From JACQFZ01 sp045810625 (GTDB taxonomy: Bacteria > Pseudomonadota > Gammaproteobacteria > Acidiferrobacterales > Sulfurifustaceae): DNA of 64,000 bases. The position numbers and the translations under genes were made by a program. The number at the start of each line of letters is the position of its first letter. The stretch's first letter is position 1. Shown here in pieces: positions 1 through 7,133 of this stretch. The stretch lies in NCBI GenBank assembly GCA_045810625.1, contig JBJMVQ010000075.1:1-64000 (forward strand), given 5' to 3'. The notes below the pieces were generated by a model. That model did no database searches. It saw only the letters and a program-made list of their open reading frames with translations, and was not told the origin of the DNA.

Positions 1-1665
1 ACCTACGACAGCGGCACCAACTGCACCGCCGGTATCGGGCGGCTCTGCCAAGTAACAGACGCCAGCGGCACCACCCAATACGGCTACGACGCCTACGGCA
101 ACGTCACGCGAGAGCAAAAAACCGAGCTCGGCATCAACTACATCACCACCTACACCTACGATGCCGGCAACCGGGTCTTAAGCCTCGGCACTCCGGATGG
201 AAGAACCATCACCTACACCCGAGACGCCTTACGGCGCATCACCTCGGTCAGCGCCACCGTCAACGGAAGTTCCCAAAACCTCGTCAGCAGCCGCACCTAC
301 CGGCCCGACGGACTGCTCCTGAGCCAAACCTACGGCAACGGCATAGCCGAAACCAAGCAATACGACCTCCAAGGTCGTCTTACGAATCAGTTCTTGGGAA
401 GCGCCGACACGAGAGTCTACGGCTACGACGCCAACAGCAACTTAACGAGCCTGCAAAGCCTTCCCCAAGTGGGGAGCTACACCTACGACGCCCTCGATCG
501 GTTAACCGTCGATAGCATCACCTCGACCCCAAGCAGCACCGTCAACCTCAGCTACGACCCGAACGGCAACCGCACGAGCGATGGCACCAATACGTACAGC
601 TACACCGCGAACAGTAACCAGCTGAACCAAGTCGGCAGCAACAGCATCACACTGGATCCTGCCGGGAACACCACCAGCGACGGCACCAATACCTACAGCT
701 ACAACAACGACGGTCACCTGCAGAGCGTCACACAAGGAACGACAAGCCTCGGGAGTTACGTCTACAACTTCCAAAGACAAAGAACCCAAAAGACGGCCAA
801 CTCAAGTACCACCGTCTATCACTACGACACCAACGGCAACCTGATCCTCGAAACCGGAACCGACGGAACGTCCAAAGTGACTTACGTCTACGCCGAGAAC
901 GTCCCGATTGCACAAATCACGAGAACGGGTGGCATCGACACTGTTACGTACCTGCATACCGATCATGAAGGGACACCGAGACTCGGAACCGACAATACCC
1001 AAGCGGTGGTGTGGCGCTGGGAGGGCGGAGCGTTTGGAAACACACCGCCGACGGGCACAGCAAACGTCAATTTGAGGTTTGCCGGCCAGTATGCGGATGC
1101 GGAGTCTGGCTTATTCTACGGCGGCGATCGCTATTGGGATCCGAGGCTTGGTCGCTCTATCACGGCCGATCGCATGGACATCCGGCAACACGCCCTGCGT
1201 TGGCAGGCTGTTATGGGTAAGGTGGACGTACCGTCCCTCCAGATCAATTCCTATGCCTACGTCGTAAACAATCCTTTGCGATGGATCGACTCAACCGGCT
1301 TTGAAGCAACAGCCGCCGCGGGCGCTATGTCTCCGCCGGCGCCTACCGCTCCAACTGTCCGACCGCTTCCTCCAATTAGCATTCCGTGGTGGGCAGTACC
1401 GTCCGCAGCTACAACTGCGATTCTCGGTGGAGTCGCTGCTGCACTATATTCGCCACAGCTTTGTAAAAATGAGGAAGACTGCCTTAAGGAATGGCGGGAA
1501 GCCTACGAGCGCTGTAAACAACTTATTTACGAGCAAATGCAGCAAGCTGCGGGCCGGAAGAAAAAGCGGAACGTTACAGGTGTTACCGGTGGCTACACTG
1601 ATCTTGAGGAATGCGCGCGAGGTCTCGTCAGCGAGCGCTGCGGCGGAAACGCGGTGCGATATTAA
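1..1665 (+). CDS. RHS-repeat protein, 3' part (polymorphic toxin-like), 5' end outside window
   Basis: The frame is open from base 1, so 554 residues are visible and the N-terminus lies upstream. The visible part is built of YD repeats (YTYDAGNRV, YGYDANSNL, YSYNNDGHL), followed by an RHS-associated core with HTDHEGTPRLGTD, VVWRWEGGAFG, LRFAGQYADAESGLFYGGDR and NSYAYVVNNPLRWIDSTG. RHS proteins form a hollow shell around a variable C-terminal tip that is often a toxin. Here the tip is about 120 residues after the core. It has a Pro-rich, hydrophobic stretch (PISIPWWAVP, then TTAILGGVAAALY), then a charged Cys-containing end (EDCLKEWREAYERCKQLI, LEECARGLVSERCGGN). I do not recognise a nuclease or other catalytic motif in the tip. 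The RHS assignment is certain, the toxin role is inferred. Confidence 0.93.
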   Translation, partial: TYDSGTNCTAGIGRLCQVTDASGTTQYGYDAYGNVTREQKTELGINYITTYTYDAGNRVLSLGTPDGRTITYTRDALRRITSVSATVNGSSQNLVSSRTYRPDGLLLSQTYGNGIAETKQYDLQGRLTNQFLGSADTRVYGYDANSNLTSLQSLPQVGSYTYDALDRLTVDSITSTPSSTVNLSYDPNGNRTSDGTNTYSYTANSNQLNQVGSNSITLDPAGNTTSDGTNTYSYNNDGHLQSVTQGTTSLGSYVYNFQRQRTQKTANSSTTVYHYDTNGNLILETGTDGTSKVTYVYAENVPIAQITRTGGIDTVTYLHTDHEGTPRLGTDNTQAVVWRWEGGAFGNTPPTGTANVNLRFAGQYADAESGLFYGGDRYWDPRLGRSITADRMDIRQHALRWQAVMGKVDVPSLQINSYAYVVNNPLRWIDSTGFEATAAAGAMSPPAPTAPTVRPLPPISIPWWAVPSAATTAILGGVAAALYSPQLCKNEEDCLKEWREAYERCKQLIYEQMQQAAGRKKKRNVTGVTGGYTDLEECARGLVSERCGGNAVRY

Positions 1666-1671
1666 GTCAAC

Positions 1672-2205
1672 GTGGATCAGACCAAACGACGCCTCCAGGA
1701 AGCCTACGCTCTTGCGAAAAAGGGCGACTACGAAGAGGCGCTAAGACTATGCCACGAGGTTGTTCGGGATCATCCCGAACAACCTGAACCACTTCGCACT
1801 CAAGCTGATATATACGGGCATATGGGTGATTACGCTCGCGAAAGCGAAGTGCTTGGACGAGTCATAGCAATGGGTTCGATGGAGCCGTGCGACTATTACG
1901 CCTTAGGACAGGCTGAGCTGCTTGCAGGAGGCTTGGACAATGCAGTTCAAGCACTAACAAAAGCAATCGATCTGGGTAACGAGCACAAGAATTTCTATTA
2001 CTCGAGCGTCTCGCACTTCCTCAGGGCGGAAGCCTTTGTTCGCATGAACAAGTACAGGGAGGCATTAGCTGATTGCGAGCAGCTCAAGGAAGACTTTCGC
2101 TATTATCTGCCGTCAGGCATGAAAACGCGGGAAGAGATAGTCAGGCAAGCGAAAGCCGAACTCGCAAAGGCGAGCGTCAAGAAAAAATGGTCGTTCCGCA
2201 ATTAA
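1672..2205 (+). CDS. TPR-repeat protein downstream of RHS tip
   Basis: A 177-residue soluble protein starting at GTG, 6 bases after the rhs stop, so probably co-transcribed with it. It is almost entirely helical repeats of TPR type: roughly residues 7-40 (AYALAKKGDYEEALRLC), 42-75 (RTQADIYGHMGDYARESEV), 76-109 (YYALGQAELLAGGLDNAVQA) and 115-148 (FLRAEAFVRMNKYREALAD). The C-terminus is basic. TPR proteins bind partner proteins. The position immediately behind a polymorphic-toxin tip makes it a candidate immunity protein or tip chaperone, which is inference from position only. No signal peptide or membrane segment is seen. Confidence 0.82.
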   Translation: MDQTKRRLQEAYALAKKGDYEEALRLCHEVVRDHPEQPEPLRTQADIYGHMGDYARESEVLGRVIAMGSMEPCDYYALGQAELLAGGLDNAVQALTKAIDLGNEHKNFYYSSVSHFLRAEAFVRMNKYREALADCEQLKEDFRYYLPSGMKTREEIVRQAKAELAKASVKKKWSFRN

Positions 2206-2235
2206 TGTAGATGAACTTTTAACCAAAAGGACACG

Positions 2236-2604
2236 GTGATCCGAATGAAAGCCCTTGAAGTGTTGCTCAATGACAAGTCTATCGGTCTTTATATTGCTCC
2301 TGAGGGCGCCTCTATCAGCGCGATGGTAGCTAATGTCCCGATGAACTACATGCGAGCGCAGCTGCTGACAGGAAACGACAAAGAGAACTGGCAATGGCAA
2401 CTCCCCGACGTTAAAGAAGGTGACTTGATCGCCTTCAGGCTGGTAGACGCCAGTGGTAGGACCGGAGTGCCTCCGGATCGCATTACAGGCAAGGACCCCA
2501 AGCAGACCCAACGAGTTAAAGCGGCAGCAGCGAAAGCGTTTGCTCGATCTAAGAAGAAAACAAAAACAACCAAAGGAAAAAAGAAGCCCAAGCGTAAGAA
2601 GTAA
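2236..2604 (+). CDS. hypothetical small protein with lysine-rich tail
   Basis: A 122-residue protein. GTG at 2236 is preceded by AAAGG at 2226-2230 with 5 bases spacing; ATG at 2245 is in frame but 14 bases from that site. The first 85 residues look folded and mixed alpha/beta (KALEVLLNDKSIGLYIAP, PDVKEGDLIAFRLVDASG). The last 30 residues are a Lys-rich tail (RSKKKTKTTKGKKKPKRKK) that could bind nucleic acid or be disordered. I do not recognise a family. It lies in the same transcription direction as the rhs and TPR genes. Confidence 0.6.
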   Translation: MIRMKALEVLLNDKSIGLYIAPEGASISAMVANVPMNYMRAQLLTGNDKENWQWQLPDVKEGDLIAFRLVDASGRTGVPPDRITGKDPKQTQRVKAAAAKAFARSKKKTKTTKGKKKPKRKK

Positions 2605-2635
2605 GAACCAACGCAACAACAAATTGCGCCCGCCC

Positions 2636-3175
2636 ATGGCGTTCGAGTGCAGCTATCATGGTAGGTACCCCGTCACGGGATGGGACGTCTATTCGTTGGC
2701 TATTCCGGATAGTACGGCTCTACCATCGGCACTGTCTCTCGGTTCAAAGAACTTTGTATGCTTACTGTCGTGGCAAGCGTCAGAAGCCTCAGCCGAATCC
2801 ATTAGTTCTGTTGCCAACGTCTTGCTCGGTCAGGGGTGCGTTTACCTCTGCTGCTGGGGCGCTGATTGTGAACGGGTGCATGACATCATCGATGAAGTCA
2901 TCGTTGGCGATGGGTCAAGCAACGTTGCCTGGTTGGACGTCATGACAACTTGGCACAGTAAGGAATCTTTAAACGAGGTCGCAGACTTCTTCTTAGATCG
3001 TACTTGTCCAGATAACCGATATCTGGAAACCTGCTCCAGCGCGCTTGTTCTCATCATCGGCGATGATTACGAAATCCGTGGGGTGGAGGCCGCGATGGCT
3101 GTACTTTCGAAGGTTCTTCAATCGCCACCCGATCCGCCGTTCCGTGCAGCAGCGCGAAAACGGTTGCCGAAGTAA
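2636..3175 (+). CDS. hypothetical cytoplasmic protein
   Basis: A 179-residue protein read from ATG 2636 (MAFECSYHG). The same frame is open further upstream to 2453, but that extension overlaps the previous gene and is Arg/Lys/Gln-rich, as expected of out-of-frame reading. The protein has a cluster of Cys and acidic residues (VYLCCWGADCERVHDIIDE), then a region with WHSKESLNEVADFFL and ALVLIIGDDYEIRG, suggesting a small alpha/beta fold. No signal peptide. I do not recognise the family. It is the last gene before a strong hairpin and could be another gene of the RHS-associated cassette. Confidence 0.62.
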   Translation: MAFECSYHGRYPVTGWDVYSLAIPDSTALPSALSLGSKNFVCLLSWQASEASAESISSVANVLLGQGCVYLCCWGADCERVHDIIDEVIVGDGSSNVAWLDVMTTWHSKESLNEVADFFLDRTCPDNRYLETCSSALVLIIGDDYEIRGVEAAMAVLSKVLQSPPDPPFRAAARKRLPK

Positions 3176-3223
3176 TGCAAGTTAAGCAGTTCTTCGCCCC
3201 AACCGAGTCTAGATAGACAGCCG

Positions 3224-3251
3224 AAAAGGCCGGCTTGGCCGGCTTTTCTTT
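3224..3251. terminator. bidirectional intrinsic terminator
   Basis: GCCGGC, a 3-base loop TTG, then GCCGGC, flanked by AAAAG on the left and TTTTCTTT on the right. The A run and T run let the hairpin work on both strands. It lies between two convergent genes, the unknown gene ending at 3175 and the minus-strand membrane protein ending at 3309. Confidence 0.8.
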
Positions 3252-3308
3252 GGCGACTCGACAGATTTAGACAGCTCGCGCGGCTCTTCGACAAAGTTGC
3301 CCGAAAAG

Positions 3309-3812
3309 TTATTCGCGCTTGTCGATCCGCTTTCGCAGTTCTTCCATCGTTATGGTTGTCGAAGTCAGATCCGGTCGCCCCATGGGGTGGTCCTCTACAC
3401 CATGAAGCTTCGCCTTCTGGTAAAGCGGCCCGCGTAATCGCGCGCGCTCCTCGTCACGCTCCTTCTGCTCCTGCCTTCGCCGCTCCGCTCGCTCTTCCCA
3501 AAAGCGGCGCTGATCCAATTGCAGGCGCCAGAGGTGCAAAATCCCGACTGAAGCGGCCAGGATCAGCGAGACCGCCCAGACCATCGTGCTGTCGAACACC
3601 CGCCGAATAAAATCGACAAAAGATGCCAGGTGAGGCAGCGACTCTCCAGTGCCCGCCATCACGCCGTAGTACAGGACTGCCAGTGCTGCGATTAGGAGCA
3701 GGTTTACGACGATCCGCGTCACGAGCTGCAGGATCCGCTCGATGAGAAGGCAAACGCCGGTTATGACATCCCAAACAGCAACTAGAAAGGACTCTATGTC
3801 ACGGTCGCTCAT
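3309..3812 (-). CDS. hypothetical inner-membrane protein with coiled-coil tail
   Basis: A 167-residue protein. Residues about 8-55 hold one or two hydrophobic segments (WDVITGVCLLIERIL, VVNLLLIAALAVLYYGVMAG). A further segment lies near residues 75-95 (STMVWAVSLILAASVGIL). A strongly charged Arg/Glu stretch with coiled-coil character follows (FWEERAERRRQEQKERDEER, about 103-125), and the C-terminus is polar. This suggests a membrane anchor with a cytoplasmic helical tail. The start is preceded by GGAGGACC. No known family recognised. It shares orientation with the XRE regulator about 100 bases upstream. Confidence 0.65.
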   Translation of the reverse strand: MSDRDIESFLVAVWDVITGVCLLIERILQLVTRIVVNLLLIAALAVLYYGVMAGTGESLPHLASFVDFIRRVFDSTMVWAVSLILAASVGILHLWRLQLDQRRFWEERAERRRQEQKERDEERARLRGPLYQKAKLHGVEDHPMGRPDLTSTTITMEELRKRIDKRE

Positions 3813-3917
3813 GGTTGGTCCTCCTCTTAGCCACTATTAATTTCCTCGCGGAACGAACACCTTCAGGCGTCACAAGCCCCCCGCGGTCCCTTAGTGCGAC
3901 GCAATATACGCTGAGAG

Positions 3918-4148
3918 CTAACGCATTACTTTGGCGAAGAGTCTTACGGGATCTGCTCCGGTACACCGAGCGATTTCGATAAACTCGAGTAGATCTACCC
4001 GCCGTTCGCCCGCTTCGATCTTCCATACAAAAGAGTCCGAGCGCTTGAGCTTGGCGGCTAATTGCCGCTGGGTAAGGCCGGCCCTCTTGCGCGCATCCAC
4101 GATCACTCGGACTAACCTGAGGTGGCGCTCGCTTCTTAGGTGCTTCAA
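3918..4148 (-). CDS. XRE-family helix-turn-helix regulator
   Basis: A 76-residue protein consisting of one Cro/CI-type HTH domain (RKRAGLTQRQLAAKLKRS, then WKIEAGERRVDLLEFIEIA). The start is TTG at 4146-4148, supported by GGAGG 7 bases upstream; a later start would cut into the N-terminal helix. It is a DNA-binding repressor of the type found in phage, toxin-antitoxin and small-island contexts. It has no fused effector domain. Its target is unknown. An inverted repeat covering its own ribosome binding site suggests autoregulation. Confidence 0.85.
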   Translation of the reverse strand: MKHLRSERHLRLVRVIVDARKRAGLTQRQLAAKLKRSDSFVWKIEAGERRVDLLEFIEIARCTGADPVRLFAKVMR

Positions 4149-4152
4149 CCGT

Positions 4153-4173
4153 GTGCCTCCAAAATAGAGGCAC
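4153..4173 (-). promoter_or_regulatory. inverted repeat over the XRE gene ribosome binding site
   Basis: A perfect 7-base inverted repeat GTGCCTC / GAGGCAC with a 7-base AT-rich spacer, ending 4 bases before the TTG start of the XRE gene. In the mRNA one arm is GGAGGCAC, the ribosome binding site itself, so the structure could either be an operator for the HTH protein or a hairpin that hides the SD. A similar half-site occurs at about 4197-4210 (GCCTCCATTTTGG). Confidence 0.5.
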
Positions 4174-4329
4174 GTAAATAATCACGCTAAAGCCTTGCCT
4201 CCATTTTGGTCGCACCCATAAAATAGGCCGAAATAAGCCTGCCAGGGCGCGGAGGGGGTTAGAGCTGTTGCCCAGGCGGAAACACAACGGCCCTTAGCGT
4301 TAGAAGCGGCCATAAGGCGGCTAGCCGGC

Positions 4330-4758
4330 ATGTTCGAGACATCCACACACGCAGAAATCCAGATTCATGAGGCATTCCAGGCATATGGGGAGCGCGCCTG
4401 GGCTTATGTGTACCGCCGGTTACACCTTCCTTGGTTCCATCTCCGCTACCTTCCACCGCCGGAGGCAGGCGATGGCGACGTTCGTCTCTGGCAGCTCGTC
4501 TTTCTCGACGACGTTGAGCACTTAGCTCAGCTTCAAAAAGCCGAAGGGATAGAGATCGATGAGGTCCAGGTCGTATTGCCGGGGCACCTAACCGGCAAAG
4601 GCAATTGGGTGATGGAGCCGATCGAGGAGATTTGGGTTGGCAATGAATCGGCTGTCTCACAACACACCGTCACGGTCTACGTGCTGCGCAACGGCGAGCG
4701 TTACAACGATTCGGGTTCTATGCAAAGAGCTAAAGGGGTCGGAGTGATTAAAAAATAG
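4330..4758 (+). CDS. hypothetical protein
   Basis: A 142-residue protein divergent from the XRE gene (181 bases between starts). It is rich in aromatic and acidic residues (YGERAWAYVYRRLHLPWFHL, RLWQLVFLDDVEHLAQLQ), with a C-terminal part that looks like beta strands (SQHTVTVYVLRNGERY). No signal peptide, membrane segment or recognised motif. The upstream ribosome binding site is weak (AAGGCGG, 11 bases before the ATG). Its position suggests it might be a target of the neighbouring regulator, which is inference only. Confidence 0.5.
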   Translation: MFETSTHAEIQIHEAFQAYGERAWAYVYRRLHLPWFHLRYLPPPEAGDGDVRLWQLVFLDDVEHLAQLQKAEGIEIDEVQVVLPGHLTGKGNWVMEPIEEIWVGNESAVSQHTVTVYVLRNGERYNDSGSMQRAKGVGVIKK

Positions 4759-4852
4759 GCATGCTTCTCCTCCGCACCATCGGTCAATTGACGGTCAGCG
4801 CAATCACGGTTCAGCAAGGCGAGGGCGCGGAAGCGGAAGCTTCACCTTCTGG

Positions 4853-5095
4853 TCACGAACCGCCGGAATCCATCTGCGCCTGCAGATAATTCTGCAGTCC
4901 GACGCTCTTTATTAGATCGAGCTGTGTCTCCAGCCAATCGATGTGTTCTTCTTCGGACTCGAGAATATCTTCCAACGGCTCGCGCGAGACGTAATCGGCG
5001 ACGGATTCGCAATAGGCAATCGATTCCTTGAGCAACGGAAGGGCCTACTGTTCCTGTTTCAAGTCACATTCCAACGCCAAAGAGAAAGCGGTTGC
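4853..5095 (-). pseudogene. bfr: bacterioferritin remnant (C-terminal part, in-frame stop)
   Basis: The last 60 codons read as the C-terminal helices of bacterioferritin: LLKESIAYCESVADYVSREP, ESEEEHIDWLETQLDLI and GLQNYLQAQM. Translating further upstream in the same frame gives LALECDLKQEQ, then a TAG stop at 5045-5047, then ALPLLKES, which is also bacterioferritin-like. The homology is lost at about 5095 and the N-terminal half, which carries most of the ferroxidase and heme residues, is absent. A short product from TTG at 5033-5035 is conceivable but would not fold as a ferritin. The locus is a decayed gene truncated near the neighbouring GST gene. Confidence 0.85.
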
Positions 5096-5206
5096 TTAAC
5101 CAACCGTCCGCAGAAACGGGGCTGCTCAGGGTCGAATATTTCCCAGTGCGACGCAAAGCGAATCGCGCCGCGAAATAAATCGTGATGTCGCGTTCTACGG
5201 CCCGAT

Positions 5207-5827
5207 CTACCGCGCCCGCTTCAGGGCCGGGCGCTCGATGCAGCGCTTGCACCATGCCGCCGTGCGCGGGTACTTCTCGATATTCACGCCGAGCATGACG
5301 CCGAAACCCACCACGCTCGCAACGGCAACGTCGACGAGCGAGAAATCGCCGAGCAGATAGTCGCGCCCTTGCAGACGCGTCTCGATCGCACCCAAATGTC
5401 GATTGAACTGCGACAGGCTGTACTCCGCGTGTGCTTTGCTGCGGTCCTCCGGGCGGTACGATACCGGCGTATCGAGACCGTGATACGCGTACTGCATCAT
5501 GTACGGCATCAGCTCCGCCGTGGCCCACACCGTCCAGCAGAGCGCGTCGGCGCGCGCTTGGCTGCCGGTATCCGGCCAAAGCTTTTTCTCCACACCGTAC
5601 TTGAAGCCGAGGTGCAGCAATATCGCGGCCGATTCAAAAAACTTCTGCTCGCCATCGACCAGCGCCGGAACTTTTCCTTGCGGATTCACCGCCAGGTACT
5701 TTGCCGACAAATGCTCTTCTTTCGTCCGATCGAGCTCGACGTAATCATAAGGAACGCCCAGTTCCTCGAGCGCCCAGGCAACGCGAGTGCCGGAGCTTCG
5801 TGGCCATGAATAGAGTTGAATCGACAT
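5207..5827 (-). CDS. glutathione S-transferase family protein
   Basis: A 206-residue protein starting at ATG 5827 (MSIQLYSWPRSSGTRV); the frame is open 13 codons further but that part is not GST-like. The N-terminal thioredoxin-like domain (1-80) has NPQGKVPALVDG, with the cis-Pro, and FFESAAILLHL, with the Glu-Ser pair that binds the gamma-glutamyl group. The C-terminal all-helical domain (about 90-200) has RDYLLGDFSLVDVAVAS. GSTs conjugate glutathione to electrophiles or reduce peroxides in the cytoplasm; the substrate is not predictable. The length is normal. It appears intact although its surroundings are decayed. Confidence 0.9.
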   Translation of the reverse strand: MSIQLYSWPRSSGTRVAWALEELGVPYDYVELDRTKEEHLSAKYLAVNPQGKVPALVDGEQKFFESAAILLHLGFKYGVEKKLWPDTGSQARADALCWTVWATAELMPYMMQYAYHGLDTPVSYRPEDRSKAHAEYSLSQFNRHLGAIETRLQGRDYLLGDFSLVDVAVASVVGFGVMLGVNIEKYPRTAAWCKRCIERPALKRAR

Positions 5828-5989
5828 GTACGCCTCCTTGGGTCTGGTACCGAAGTGCGAGAGCACGTCGGTTGGATTGATTCTTTTACCTGACTTACGG
5901 GCTCTCGATCAAACAAAAAGATAAGATTCCGCTCACATCTTCGCCGGCGATCCCATGGCGGGCTGACTTTCGGGTTGCCTTGTCTCGCT

Positions 5990-6123
5990 TCGCGCCGGGG
6001 TGCGACACTCTCGCGCAGCGGCGGTACGGTGACGTTCACCTTTCAGCAAGCGGGCACGGATACGTGGTGCGAGACCGCAAGCGCGGCAAGGCCATGGGCG
6101 TGGTGGAGGTAAACGTCCAGTAA
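5990..6123 (+). pseudogene. possible cupredoxin C-terminal remnant with frameshift
   Basis: One frame reads SGGTVTFTFQQAGTDTWC, typical of the penultimate strands of small blue copper proteins. Another frame then continues KRGKAMGVVEVNVQ and stops at 6121-6123, resembling the last strand of a cupredoxin. One frame change between the Cys and the Met ligand would join them. The expected His between them is not present. No signal peptide or first ligand is found upstream. Decay of a cupredoxin gene is the simplest reading, but the match is short. Confidence 0.33.
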
Positions 6124-7133
6124 GGGAATCGCCCGCTGCGCACGTCTCTAGGTGACCGCCATCCGCGGTGCCTGCTGACCGCTCGTTGGTGTTTGGCGCG
6201 CCGCGTCGGCGGCGCCGACGCGTAACGCGACGGAACGGCGATCTACTGGTTTTCCAGCGATTTGCTTTTGCCGTCGCATCGCCGACCGACGGAATTTTCT
6301 TTCGGCTTGCCTCGCCTGGTCGCAGCGATCGTCCGACAAATATCGCCATCGCTCGGCACGCTTGGGCACGAGCGCTCGACGCGAAGTTGCACGGATCGTG
6401 GGAACATCGTCGTCTGCCGGGAGTCCGAAATACATCTCCGAGACATCGAGCGAGATGCCATGGCAGGAATGCTTGTTCGCATTTTCAAGTCGCGCCGTCA
6501 CGGCGGCGCGTTTGGGCGGGTCGATAAGTTGGATGTTCGCGTTGTCGCGGTCGAAAGGAGCGCGCCGACCAAAGTATTGGCGGCGGACGGCTACGATCTT
6601 GGTTTGCTCGGCGTCATCGAGCGCATGTTCAGCGGTTTGCTGATGGACCACGCGGTTGCGGAAGGTGAAGCGGGCGGTGCGCGTCGGAAAGTGGGCTTCA
6701 TTGCGGCGGGCAGCGCGTCCAGCAATCACATCGTGCCAACCGATCTCGACGTGCTGGCCACCATTGCCGGCCCGCGGATCTATCCGCTTCCGAACAGCCC
6801 GACCGGTTGGCGTCAGTCGACACGAGGAGAGAAGGTTTCGATTGGTGTTCTTACCGATCCTGGTCGTCCCGACGGTCTCATCGCGGACGCGCAAGGTCTC
6901 GGTACCGACGCGTATAACGACATGATCGCGCCGGAAAACGAAACCAAAACGGGTAGCGAGGGCCAGTCGGGGAAATAACGGCCGCTTAGGCCGTCTTCAA
7001 AGATTCACGACGCACGGACGGTCGGGTTTCGAGCCTGGGCATTTGTGGTGGACGTGCCGAAGGAGTGAAGTGCTCGGTATGTGCGCCGGTCCTCTCGAAA
7101 CCGACTGGTGATCCCGGCCGTGTAGCGCGGCCG
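6124..7133. other. about 1 kb with no gene I can support
   Basis: Two long open frames lie in register on opposite strands: plus 6262-6978 (238 codons) and minus 6148-6894 (248 codons). Both have GC-rich third positions, but neither translation shows hydrophobic-core patterning, recognised motifs or a convincing ribosome binding site. One may be a degraded gene or both may be chance openings in GC-rich DNA. The stretch 6979-7133 between them and the next gene holds nothing I recognise. Confidence 0.4.

Noticed and set aside
2453..2635. N-terminal extension of the unknown gene ending at 3175
   Set aside because: Overlaps the preceding gene and reads as basic, low-complexity sequence; ATG 2636 gives a normal-looking start.
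4853..5035. A functional 60-residue protein from the bacterioferritin segment
   Set aside because: Homology continues upstream through a stop codon, so this is the tail of a broken gene, not a free-standing small gene.
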